A stretch of 64,000 nucleotides of DNA. Origin: UBA8079 sp965205535. Lineage in GTDB: Bacteria > Pseudomonadota > Alphaproteobacteria > UBA6615. The stretch's first letter is position 1. Every line of letters starts with the position of its first letter. Shown here piece after piece: positions 8,444 through 16,327 of the stretch. The stretch lies in the NCBI GenBank assembly GCA_965205535.1, contig CBDBHH010000005.1:496001-560000 (forward strand), written 5' to 3'. Below the pieces are notes generated by a model that did not search any database, had not been told where the DNA came from, and worked only from the letters and a program-made list of their open reading frames with translations. Both the position numbers and the translations under genes were made by a program.

Positions 8444-8752
8444 TCAGGCGCAAGCCACACGGCGTTTTTCGGAGACCAGCACCTGGGAAACGCCGAACAT
8501 GGCGCGCATCGCCGCGGCCATCTGCGTGGCCAGCGCGTGATCGATCTCACCCGATTCGATGTCGATATCGACATAGGTCCCGCTCGTCTCGTCGCGCACG
8601 CCATGCCACCGGTCGGGCAGCAGGCCGCGCTTGGCCCAAAGTTCCATCAGACGCGGCATCATACCCGGATCGGCGACAGCCCGGACCGAGAAACAGTGAA
8701 CCGCGTTGGGTTGTTCTTCAGATTGAGTATGCGAGTGATTGTGTAAGGACAT
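8444..8752 (-). CDS. ACT-like small protein, function unknown
   Basis: A 102-residue protein with a likely ACT-like βαββαβ pattern (HCFSVRAVADPGMMPRLMELWAKRGLLPD … VDIDIESGEID). Its Met/Leu pattern resembles small regulatory ACT proteins such as acetolactate synthase small-subunit relatives, but no catalytic partner is adjacent. The first ~18 residues are His/Ser/Gln-rich and probably disordered. The ATG at 8752 has GGAG nine bases upstream and is preferred to an in-frame codon 29 residues earlier. It lies 25 bp upstream of the Nudix gene and is likely cotranscribed. Confidence 0.65.
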   Translation of the reverse strand: MSLHNHSHTQSEEQPNAVHCFSVRAVADPGMMPRLMELWAKRGLLPDRWHGVRDETSGTYVDIDIESGEIDHALATQMAAAMRAMFGVSQVLVSEKRRVACA

Positions 8753-8966
8753 CGTGAACGGACTCCATTTGAATTGACGTTGCGTAGACATGCGCTCCCG
8801 GCCGCCGCCCCGTAAGTCGGGCGTACGCCGGGCCGTCAATAAGAATGGTCCGCATTCCGTTCATGGCGCGGAACCTACAAACACGCACCCACGCGGTCAA
8901 CAAATCTGTGATTCCCGGCGCGCGCGCCTCTCGTCAGGGATGATCCGGGTCGATATGATCGCGGCC

Positions 8967-9167
8967 ATGAAAGCCCTGTCCATTCTCCTCGCCATCGCGC
9001 TGGCGGCCGTCATGGCGGTGCTGATCGCCGGCCTGATCGCGATGGCCCGCGGCGGCGAGTTCAACCGCAAATACGGCAACAAGCTGATGCGCGCGCGCGT
9101 GGCGCTGCAGGGGGCGGCGATCGTGCTGTTCCTGCTGTTCATGCTCGCGGCGAGCAACAGCAACTAG
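8967..9167 (+). CDS. HIG1-like twin transmembrane protein
   Basis: A 66-residue protein with two hydrophobic helices (about residues 3–27 and 43–62) separated by a short basic loop, GGEFNRKYGNKLMRARV. This twin-transmembrane arrangement and the NKLMRARV loop match the HIG1/hypoxia-induced-domain family of alphaproteobacteria, whose members associate with respiratory complexes. Its position directly before a cobalamin adenosyltransferase is a recurrent order. Upstream in-frame ATGs at 8940 and 8955 are possible starts; I chose 8967 because it starts at the hydrophobic helix. Confidence 0.75.
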   Translation: MKALSILLAIALAAVMAVLIAGLIAMARGGEFNRKYGNKLMRARVALQGAAIVLFLLFMLAASNSN

Positions 9168-9182
9168 GGTGGAGAAGCAATC

Positions 9183-9767
9183 ATGGTCCAGCTCAACAAG
9201 ATCTATACCCGCGGCGGCGATGCCGGCGACACGTCGCTGGGGTCCGGCGACCGGGTGGCGAAGCACGATCTGCGGGTGGCCGCCTATGGCACCGTGGATG
9301 AGGCCAACGCGGTCATCGGCCTGGCCCGGCTGCACACCGGCGACGCCCCGGAGACCGACGCCATGCTCCGGCGCATCCAGAATGACCTGTTCGATCTCGG
9401 GGCGGATCTCTGCACGCCCGAGGGCGACGCGCGGGCCGCGAGCAAATCCGAGGGCGCGCTGCGCATCGTCGGCGAACAGGTGGACCGCCTGGAAGCCGAG
9501 ATCGATGCCATCAACGAAGACCTGGAACCCCTCACCTCGTTCATCCTGCCCGGTGGCACGCCTGCGGCGGCAAATCTGCACCTGGCGCGCACGGTGGTGC
9601 GCCGCGCGGAACGGCTGATGACCGAGTTGGCGACCCGCGAGACGGTGAACCCCCACGCGCTGAAATATGCGAACCGGCTGTCGGATCACCTGTTCGTGCT
9701 GGCCCGCGCGCTCAACGACGGCGGCAAGGCCGACATTCTCTGGGAGCCCGGCCAGACCCGCGGCTGA
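9183..9767 (+). CDS. cob(I)yrinic acid a,c-diamide adenosyltransferase, PduO type
   Basis: A 194-residue PduO/MMAB-type ATP:corrinoid adenosyltransferase that makes adenosylcobalamin. The ATP-binding N-terminus KIYTRGGDAGDTSLGSGDR and the core AAYGTVDEANAVIGLAR are clear. The C-terminal active-site helix follows the family pattern VVRRAERLMTELA … ALKYANRLSDHLFVLARA. It starts 15 bp after the HIG1-like gene. The transferred adenosyl group serves B12-dependent enzymes such as methylmalonyl-CoA mutase, which is not in this window. Confidence 0.93.
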   Translation: MVQLNKIYTRGGDAGDTSLGSGDRVAKHDLRVAAYGTVDEANAVIGLARLHTGDAPETDAMLRRIQNDLFDLGADLCTPEGDARAASKSEGALRIVGEQVDRLEAEIDAINEDLEPLTSFILPGGTPAAANLHLARTVVRRAERLMTELATRETVNPHALKYANRLSDHLFVLARALNDGGKADILWEPGQTRG

Positions 9768-9964
9768 TCGGCCCGGCTTCACATCGTCTGACGATCACAA
9801 GCGACGATGGTTTGCTCACGCCTTGAGAGCCCCGCACCGAAGATTTGACTCCATTTCAACCGTTCGGCATGTTGCAGTGCGAAAACAACGAAACGCTATG
9901 GCAGGCGGGGCTTTCATGCGTGTTTCCCACCCTGTCAGAGCCATGATCGCGAGCGGATAACCCC

Positions 9965-10714
9965 ATGAAATTGCTGATCCCCGTCAAGCGGGTCATCGAC
10001 TACAACGTCAAGGTGCGCGTCAAATCCGACGGCACCGGCGTCGAGACGTCCAACGTCAAAATGTCGATGAACCCTTTCGATGAAATCGCCGTCGAAGAGG
10101 CCGTGCGCCTGAAGGAAGCCGGCAAGGCCGAAGAGGTCATCGCCGCGTCCCTCGGTGTGGCCCAGTGCCAGGAAACGATCCGGACCGCGCTGGCGATGGG
10201 GGCGGACAGGGGCATTCATGTGGCGAGCGACGACGATCTGGAACCGCTGGCCGTGGCCAAGCTGCTCAAGGCGCTGGTCGATCGCGAATCACCCGAGCTG
10301 GTGATCCTCGGCAAGCAGGCGATCGACGATGATTCCAACCAGACCGGGCAGATGCTTGCCGCCCTTCTGGGCTGGCCCCAGGCGACCTTCGCCTCCGAGC
10401 TCGAGCTCGGCGACGGCACCGCGAAGGTGACCCGCGAGATCGACGGCGGGCTCGAGACCATCGACATCAACCTGCCGGCGATCGTGACCACCGATCTGCG
10501 CCTCAACGAGCCGCGCTACGCGTCGCTGCCCAACATCATGAAGGCAAAGAAGAAGCCGATCGACGAACTGACGCCGGACGAACTCGGCGTCGACGTGTCG
10601 CCGCGCCTGGAGACCCTCAAGGTCGAGGAACCGGCCGGACGCGAGGCCGGGGTGATGGTCGAGACCGTCGCCGAACTGGTCGACAAGCTGAAAAACGAAG
10701 CGAGGGTCATCTGA
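9965..10714 (+). CDS. etfB: electron transfer flavoprotein beta subunit
   Basis: A 249-residue small subunit of EtfAB, which collects electrons from acyl-CoA dehydrogenases and passes them to ETF-ubiquinone oxidoreductase. The start KLLIPVKRVIDYNVKVRV and the AMP-binding segment GKQAIDDDSNQTGQMLAALLGW are family signatures. The C-terminal lysine-rich recognition-loop region PNIMKAKKKPIDE is also present. It ends one base into the etfA start, so the two are translationally coupled, as expected for stoichiometric subunits. Confidence 0.96.
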   Translation: MKLLIPVKRVIDYNVKVRVKSDGTGVETSNVKMSMNPFDEIAVEEAVRLKEAGKAEEVIAASLGVAQCQETIRTALAMGADRGIHVASDDDLEPLAVAKLLKALVDRESPELVILGKQAIDDDSNQTGQMLAALLGWPQATFASELELGDGTAKVTREIDGGLETIDINLPAIVTTDLRLNEPRYASLPNIMKAKKKPIDELTPDELGVDVSPRLETLKVEEPAGREAGVMVETVAELVDKLKNEARVI

Positions 10715-11667
10715 TGGCTATTCTCGTCATTGCCGAACATGACAACGCAACCCTCAAGCCCGCGACCCTGAACACGGTCATGGCCGCAAGCCAGCTGTCC
10801 GACGCCGGCGCCGGCGATGTCACCGTCCTGGTCGCCGGGTCGGGCTGTGCCGCGGTCGGCGAGGCTGCTGCCACCATCGACGGCGTCGCCAAAGTGCTGG
10901 TCGCCGACGATGCCGGGCTCGAACACGGGCTCGCGGAAAATCTCGCCGCGCTGGTGACCGGCATGGCCGGGGACTATTCCCACGTGCTCGCCCCCGCCAC
11001 CACCTCGGGCAAGAACTTCATGCCCCGGGTTGCCGCGACCCTCGACCTGCAGCAGATCTCCGAGATCAGCGCCGTCGTGGATGCCGACACCTTTGTCCGG
11101 CCGATCTACGCCGGCAACGCGATGGCCACGGTCAAATCATCGGACGCGACCAAGATCATCACCGTGCGCATCACCACCTTCGATGCCGCACCGGCCACGG
11201 GCGGCAGTGCCGCCGTCGAGGCCGTGTCGAGTGCCACGGATTCGGGCCTGTCCCGCTTCGTCAGCCGCGAGGAATCCGGTGGCGACCGACCGGAGCTCAC
11301 CGCCGCACGGGTGGTTATATCCGGTGGCCGCGGCATGGCGTCGGGCGAGAACTACGCCCTGATCGAACCCATCGCCGACAAGCTCGGGGCCGCCATGGGC
11401 GCCTCGCGCGCCGCCGTCGATGCGGGCTTCGTGCCGAACGACTGGCAGGTCGGCCAGACCGGCAAGGTCGTGGCGCCGGAGCTCTATATCGCGATCGGAA
11501 TTTCCGGCGCGATCCAGCATCTCGCCGGCATGAAGGATTCAAAAGTGATCGTTGCGATCAACAAGGACGAGGAAGCGCCGATCTTCCAGGTCGCCGACTA
11601 CGGTCTGGTCGCCGACCTGTTCAAGGCACTGCCCGAGCTCGACGCCGAGCTTGAGAAGCAGGGCTGA
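10714..11667 (+). CDS. etfA: electron transfer flavoprotein alpha subunit
   Basis: A 317-residue FAD-carrying subunit. The C-terminal FAD domain shows VISGGRGMASGENYAL, the QVGQTGKVVAPELYIAIGIS segment and GAIQHLAGMKDSKVIVAIN, the strongest ETF-alpha signatures. The N-terminal half is the Rossmann-like domain I (MAILVIAEHDNATLKPAT). It follows etfB directly. The acyl-CoA metabolism gene downstream (3-hydroxyacyl-CoA dehydrogenase) shares its pathway context. Confidence 0.96.
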   Translation: MAILVIAEHDNATLKPATLNTVMAASQLSDAGAGDVTVLVAGSGCAAVGEAAATIDGVAKVLVADDAGLEHGLAENLAALVTGMAGDYSHVLAPATTSGKNFMPRVAATLDLQQISEISAVVDADTFVRPIYAGNAMATVKSSDATKIITVRITTFDAAPATGGSAAVEAVSSATDSGLSRFVSREESGGDRPELTAARVVISGGRGMASGENYALIEPIADKLGAAMGASRAAVDAGFVPNDWQVGQTGKVVAPELYIAIGISGAIQHLAGMKDSKVIVAINKDEEAPIFQVADYGLVADLFKALPELDAELEKQG

Positions 11668-11709
11668 TCAGGAACGACCGGCAACACGAACCATCCAGGA
11701 CACAGAAAA

Positions 11710-12582
11710 ATGCTGAACAAGATAGGCGTCATTGGCGCCGGCCAGATGGGCAGCGGCATCGCCCATGTCTGCGCGCTGGCGGAACATGATGTGGTCATCG
11801 TCGACATCGACGCCGACGCGCTCGAGAAATCCCTCAGCCGGATCGACGGCAATATGGACCGCCAGGTCAAGCGCACGCTGATTGCCGAAGAGGACAAGGC
11901 CGAGGCGCTGGCGCGAATTTCCAACGCCACCGGGCTCGACGCCCTGTCGGATTGCGATCTGGTGATCGAGGCCGCGACGGAGGAAGAAGCCACGAAGATC
12001 AAGATCTTCGAAGCGCTGTGTCCCTATTTGAAAGACAGCGCGCTGATCGCCTCGAACACCTCGTCGATTTCGATCACGCGCCTGGCCACGGCCACCGACC
12101 GGCCGGAAAAATTCATGGGCATGCACTTCATGAACCCGGTGCCGATGATGAAACTCGTCGAGCTGATCCGCGGCCTGGCGACCGACGACGCCACCTTCAC
12201 GGCCGTCCAGGAACTGACGAAGAAACTCGGCAAGACCGGCACGGTGTCGGAAGATTTCCCGGCCTTCATCGTCAACCGCATCCTGCTGCCGATGATCAAC
12301 GAGGCGGTCTACACGCTCTATGAGGGCGTGGGGAACGTGGACTCGATCGACACCTCGATGAAGCTCGGCGCGAACCACCCGATGGGCCCGTTCGAGCTGG
12401 CCGACTTCATCGGTCTCGACACCTGCCTGGCGGTCATGCAGGTGCTCTACGAGGGGCTGGCGGACACCAAGTACCGCCCCTGCCCGCTGCTGGTGAAATA
12501 TGTCGAGGCCGGCTGGCTGGGTCGCAAGACCGGGCGCGGCTTCTATGACTATTCGGGCGACGAACCGGTCCCGACGCGGTAG
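11710..12582 (+). CDS. 3-hydroxybutyryl-CoA dehydrogenase
   Basis: A 290-residue NAD(P)-dependent 3-hydroxyacyl-CoA dehydrogenase, which oxidises (S)-3-hydroxybutyryl-CoA to acetoacetyl-CoA. The Rossmann loop is GVIGAGQMGSGIAHVCA at residues 6–22. The Ser/Asn catalytic region is ASNTSSIS, the catalytic His lies in MGMHFMNPVPMMKLVE, and the C-terminal domain has MGPFELADFIGLDT. Length is typical for the single-function PaaH/Hbd enzyme. It begins 42 bp after etfA and is probably in the same transcript. Confidence 0.93.
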   Translation: MLNKIGVIGAGQMGSGIAHVCALAEHDVVIVDIDADALEKSLSRIDGNMDRQVKRTLIAEEDKAEALARISNATGLDALSDCDLVIEAATEEEATKIKIFEALCPYLKDSALIASNTSSISITRLATATDRPEKFMGMHFMNPVPMMKLVELIRGLATDDATFTAVQELTKKLGKTGTVSEDFPAFIVNRILLPMINEAVYTLYEGVGNVDSIDTSMKLGANHPMGPFELADFIGLDTCLAVMQVLYEGLADTKYRPCPLLVKYVEAGWLGRKTGRGFYDYSGDEPVPTR

Positions 12583-12641
12583 GCGGTCAATACCGGACAA
12601 CTCTCGTCATGCCCGCGTTCGACCCGGGCTTCCTGCAGCCA

Positions 12642-12749
12642 CCTCATCCTGAGGACGGCCGGTTTCGAAGAAACCGGTCCGTCTCGAAGGATATGGAGCA
12701 CGGTAAGCCATGCTTCGAGACGGCGCTTGCGCGCCTCCTCAGCATGAGG
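12642..12749. repeat. paired palindromic repeat (BIME/REP-like), copy 1
   Basis: Between convergent gene ends lie two facing copies of a ~40–50-bp unit. The forward unit (12642–12692) starts CCTCATCCTGAGGA and ends GTCTCGAAGGAT. The reverse unit (12710–12749) starts ATGCTTCGAGACGGCGC and ends CAGCATGAGG. Each unit carries an internal inverted repeat, and the two units are inverted with respect to each other. The same unit family recurs at 42084–42175. Such dispersed palindromes at 3' ends commonly act as RNA stabilisers or transcription stops. Confidence 0.8.
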
Positions 12750-12772
12750 AGGAAAGAACCGGCTCCCGGCGT

Positions 12773-13360
12773 CTAGCTGCTGCCCGCCTTGTCGATGTAC
12801 CAGTTGACCAAGTCGAGGGCTTCGGGCGAATCCCACTCGGCCGAGCCGACCAGCCGGCCCACTTCCATGCCCTCGGCGTCGATCAGGATCGTCGTCGGCA
12901 GGGACACCACACCGATGGCGCGGGAGAATTTCAGCCGCTCGTCGATAAAGTTGTCCGGAAAATCGACCTTGAGCTTCTTCAGGAACCGGTCGGTCTGCTT
13001 GAACCCACCACGATCCTGGCTGATCAGAACAACCTGGGCGTTCTCGCCACCCAGCTCGGTATTCAGCCGTTCCAGCGACGGCAGCTCGCGAATACACGGC
13101 CCGCACCAAGTCGCCCAGAAGTTCAGGACCACGAACTTGCCCTTGAACCGGTCGAGCATAATCGGCCCGTCTTTCTGGGCCAGAACGGTCACATCGGGAA
13201 CCGGAAGGGGTTTTGCCAAGGGGTCATAATTCTGGACCTGACCCTCGATGGGCGGCCCGGAATCGGCGTTCGCACTGGTTTGCAGGCCCAAAGGTGCCCA
13301 CATCACAAGCGCGAGTGCAGAAAAGGTCGTGAACAGAAAAACTTTCATCCGGCGTATCAT
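12773..13360 (-). CDS. TlpA-family thiol:disulfide reductase
   Basis: A 195-residue periplasmic thioredoxin-like protein. An N-terminal hydrophobic stretch of about 25 residues reads as a signal sequence or membrane anchor. The thioredoxin fold shows VLNFWATWCGPCIRELPSL with the active-site WCGPC, and a cis-Pro in GVVSLPTTILID. TlpA-type proteins keep cysteines of cytochrome c maturation substrates reduced. The ATG at 13360 or the one at 13348 could be the start. It is divergent from argH, with 40 bp between the two start codons. Confidence 0.9.
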   Translation of the reverse strand: MIRRMKVFLFTTFSALALVMWAPLGLQTSANADSGPPIEGQVQNYDPLAKPLPVPDVTVLAQKDGPIMLDRFKGKFVVLNFWATWCGPCIRELPSLERLNTELGGENAQVVLISQDRGGFKQTDRFLKKLKVDFPDNFIDERLKFSRAIGVVSLPTTILIDAEGMEVGRLVGSAEWDSPEALDLVNWYIDKAGSS

Positions 13361-13400
13361 ATCGTTAAACGTCGCTCCCAGTTATACGAGCCCGAAAGCC

Positions 13401-14822
13401 ATGAGCCCAAACGACACACGCAAGCCAGCCAATGCGCAATGGGGCGGCCGATTCACCTCCGGACCGTCGGAGGTCATGGAACGCATCAATGCGTCCATCG
13501 GTTTTGACCAGCGCTTTTTCGCCCAGGATATTGCCGGGTCGCGCGCGCATGCCCGGATGCTTGTCGAACAGGGCATCCTCTCTGCTGAAGATGGGCAGGC
13601 CATCAATGACGGTCTAGACACGATTTCGCGAGACATCGAGGCCGGCAGGTTCGAGTTCAAGGTGGCGCTGGAAGACATCCACATGAACATCGAATCACGG
13701 CTGCGCGAACTGGTGGGCGATGCGGCGGGACGGCTGCATACAGCACGCTCGCGCAACGATCAGGTCGCGACGGACTTCAGGCTCTGGGTGCGTGACGAAA
13801 TTGATGCGCTCGACGCCCAGCTCATGGGGTTGCAGGCGGCCCTGATCCAAAAGGCCGAGGCCCATGCCGGCACCGTCATGCCCGGCTTCACCCATTTGCA
13901 GACGGCCCAGCCGGTGACCTTCGGACATCATCTGCTGGCCTATGTGGAAATGTTCGGGCGCGACCGGGGACGGCTCGCGGATGCGCGGACACGGCTGAAC
14001 GAATCTCCGCTGGGCACGGGCGCACTCGCCGGGACGTCCTTTCCCATCGACAGGGCCGCGACGGCAGCCTCGCTCGGCTTCGACCGGCCGATGGCCAATT
14101 CGCTGGACGCGGTGTCCGACCGGGATTTCGCGCTCGAATTTCTCGCGGCCGCCGCGATCTGCACGACCCACGTGTCGCGCTTCGCCGAAGAGCTGGTGAT
14201 CTGGTGCAGCGACGGGTTCCGGTTTATCGCCTTGTCCGATGCCTACACGACCGGCAGCTCGATGATGCCGCAGAAGCGCAACCCGGACGCGGCAGAGCTG
14301 TCGCGGGCCAAGACGGGACGTGTGTACGGCGCCTTGATCGGCCTGCTGACGGTCATGAAGGGCCTGCCGCTGGCCTATTCCAAGGACATGCAGGAAGACA
14401 AGGAGCCTGTCTTTGACGCGGCAGACTCGCTGGCGCTGGCGCTCGCGGCTATCACCGGCATGGTGAGTGATATGCAGGCCCAGCCGGAGAATATGCGCGC
14501 CGCCTCAGGCAAGGGGCATTCCACGGCGACAGATCTCGCCGACTGGCTGGTTCGGGCCGCCGGTGTGCCGTTCCGTGACGCCCACGCGATCACAGGCTCG
14601 GTCGTGGCGCTCGCCGAGGAAAAGGGCGTGGCGTTGTCCGAACTTTCGCTCGAGGATATGCAGGGTGTTGACCCACGGATCAGCGCCGACGTCTTTGATG
14701 TTTTGACGGTAGAGGCCTCGGTCGCCAGCCGGACCAGCTTCGGCGGTACCGCGCCGGACAATGTAGCCGCCGCCGTTGCCGAGGCCCGCACGCGGTTCCT
14801 CGCCGGCAAGCAGGGAGATTGA
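13401..14822 (+). CDS. argH: argininosuccinate lyase
   Basis: A 473-residue enzyme of the fumarase/aspartase superfamily that cleaves argininosuccinate to arginine and fumarate, the last step of arginine biosynthesis. The superfamily signature GSSMMPQKRNPDAAEL is intact, as are the N-terminal WGGRFTSGPSEVMERINASI, the LHTARSRNDQVATDFRLW segment and the catalytic His in GFTHLQTAQPVTFGHHLLAY. The ATG at 13401 gives the family-typical N-terminus; a longer in-frame extension antisense to tlpA is not conserved-looking. It is followed closely by a small lipoprotein and lysA. Confidence 0.96.
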   Translation: MSPNDTRKPANAQWGGRFTSGPSEVMERINASIGFDQRFFAQDIAGSRAHARMLVEQGILSAEDGQAINDGLDTISRDIEAGRFEFKVALEDIHMNIESRLRELVGDAAGRLHTARSRNDQVATDFRLWVRDEIDALDAQLMGLQAALIQKAEAHAGTVMPGFTHLQTAQPVTFGHHLLAYVEMFGRDRGRLADARTRLNESPLGTGALAGTSFPIDRAATAASLGFDRPMANSLDAVSDRDFALEFLAAAAICTTHVSRFAEELVIWCSDGFRFIALSDAYTTGSSMMPQKRNPDAAELSRAKTGRVYGALIGLLTVMKGLPLAYSKDMQEDKEPVFDAADSLALALAAITGMVSDMQAQPENMRAASGKGHSTATDLADWLVRAAGVPFRDAHAITGSVVALAEEKGVALSELSLEDMQGVDPRISADVFDVLTVEASVASRTSFGGTAPDNVAAAVAEARTRFLAGKQGD

Positions 14823-14823
14823 G

Positions 14824-14970
14824 ATGCAACATTTGGTCACCGCAACCTCCCGTCATGTGCTCGTCGCCCTGCTTTTGGCCGTGGCGCTGACCGCGTGTGG
14901 CAAGAAAGGCCCGCCCAAACCGCCCGAAGGTGAGGAAATCACCTATCCGCGCACCTATCCGACCCGCTGA
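14824..14970 (+). CDS. small LptM/YifL-like lipoprotein
   Basis: A 48-residue predicted lipoprotein. Residues 8–24 are hydrophobic and lead into the lipobox LTAC, followed by GKKGPPKPPEGEE, the Lys/Gly/Pro tail typical of the LptM (YifL) family that helps the LptDE outer-membrane complex fold. GGGAGATTGAG precedes the ATG at 14824, which directly follows the argH stop. The same small gene between argH and lysA recurs in many proteobacteria. Confidence 0.85.
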   Translation: MQHLVTATSRHVLVALLLAVALTACGKKGPPKPPEGEEITYPRTYPTR

Positions 14971-15018
14971 GTTCGCCCGGCCGACGGACAGATTATCTGT
15001 CGGCCCAGAGACAACGTC

Positions 15019-16287
15019 ATGAGCCATTTCGAATATAAGAAGGGCGAACTTTACGCCGAGGACGTCCCGCTTTCGCGCATCGCCGAAGCCGTGGGAACGC
15101 CGGTCTACGTCTATTCCGAAACCGCACTCACCGACGCCTATCGGCGCTTTGCGGGCGCGCTCGCCGACGCCGGCCTCGACGCGCGGGTCTGCTATGCCAT
15201 GAAGGCCAATTCGAACCTGGCTGTCATACGCGCCCTGGCGGCGTGCGGGGCGGGCGCCGACGTGGTGTCCGGCGGGGAGCTGGCGCGTGCGTTGGCAGTG
15301 AACGTCGATCCCGCAGAGATCGTGTTTTCCGGTGTCGGCAAGACCGGCGATGAAATGCGCCAGGCCATCGCGGCCAATATCGGTCAGTTCAACGTCGAAT
15401 CCATTCCCGAGCTGGAGCGCCTTTCAGAGGCGGCAAACGCGTCCGGCGCGTCCGTCAATGTGGCGGTGCGCGTGAACCCGGACGTGGATGCCGATACCCA
15501 CCACAAGATTTCAACCGGACGCCATCACGACAAGTTCGGCATCGACATCGATCTCGCCCGCGAGGTTTATGCGCGCGCCGCCGCATTGCCGGGCATCAAC
15601 CCGAACGCGGTGGCGGTGCATATCGGCAGTCAGCTGACGGATCTGTCGCCTTTCCGTGCGGCCTTCACGCGCGTCGCGTCGCTGGTGCAAGTGCTGCGCA
15701 CCGATGGCCACGACATTATCAAGCTGGACCTCGGCGGCGGCCTTGGCATCGACTATGGGCATCACACCCCGCCCGACCCGCACGACTACGCCGCCATCGT
15801 CGCCGAGACCGTCGGCGATCTGGGCTGCACACTCGTGTTTGAGCCCGGCCGGTATCTCGCCGGGCCCGCAGGCGTGTTGCTCACCAACATCATCTACATC
15901 AAGGATGCCGAAACCCGCAGCTTCGCCATCGTCGATGCCGCCATGAACGACCTCGTGCGACCGGCCATGTATGACGCCCATCATGAAGTGCTGTCGGTGC
16001 GCCAACCCGATTCGGACGATGCCACCCACAGCTACGATATCGTCGGCCCCGTCTGCGAGACCGGCGACACCTTCGCAACCCAGCGGGACCTGCCGGTCCT
16101 GGCGGCGGGTGAACTTGTCGTGATCCGCGATGCCGGTGCCTATGGCGCCGTGATGGCTTCGGGTTACAATAGTCGCCCGCTGATCGCCGAAGTACTCGTC
16201 CGTGGCACCGATTTCAGCGTTGTACGTGCGCGCCAGGAAATTGCCGCAATGCTGGCGCAGGAAACATTGGCAGGCTGGCAGACCTAG
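15019..16287 (+). CDS. lysA: diaminopimelate decarboxylase
   Basis: A 422-residue PLP enzyme of the alanine racemase/ornithine decarboxylase fold III group. It converts meso-diaminopimelate to lysine. The PLP lysine lies in CYAMKANSN (Lys62). Further motifs are HIGSQLTDLSPF, the phosphate-binding LDLGGGLGIDYG, EPGRYLAGPAGVL and the dimer-interface Cys in GPVCETGDTF. Length is normal. It is transcribed after argH and the small lipoprotein. Confidence 0.96.
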   Translation: MSHFEYKKGELYAEDVPLSRIAEAVGTPVYVYSETALTDAYRRFAGALADAGLDARVCYAMKANSNLAVIRALAACGAGADVVSGGELARALAVNVDPAEIVFSGVGKTGDEMRQAIAANIGQFNVESIPELERLSEAANASGASVNVAVRVNPDVDADTHHKISTGRHHDKFGIDIDLAREVYARAAALPGINPNAVAVHIGSQLTDLSPFRAAFTRVASLVQVLRTDGHDIIKLDLGGGLGIDYGHHTPPDPHDYAAIVAETVGDLGCTLVFEPGRYLAGPAGVLLTNIIYIKDAETRSFAIVDAAMNDLVRPAMYDAHHEVLSVRQPDSDDATHSYDIVGPVCETGDTFATQRDLPVLAAGELVVIRDAGAYGAVMASGYNSRPLIAEVLVRGTDFSVVRARQEIAAMLAQETLAGWQT

Positions 16288-16327
16288 AAACGCGCCGTCC
16301 CGACTGACGGCCACATCAGGGGCCGAA

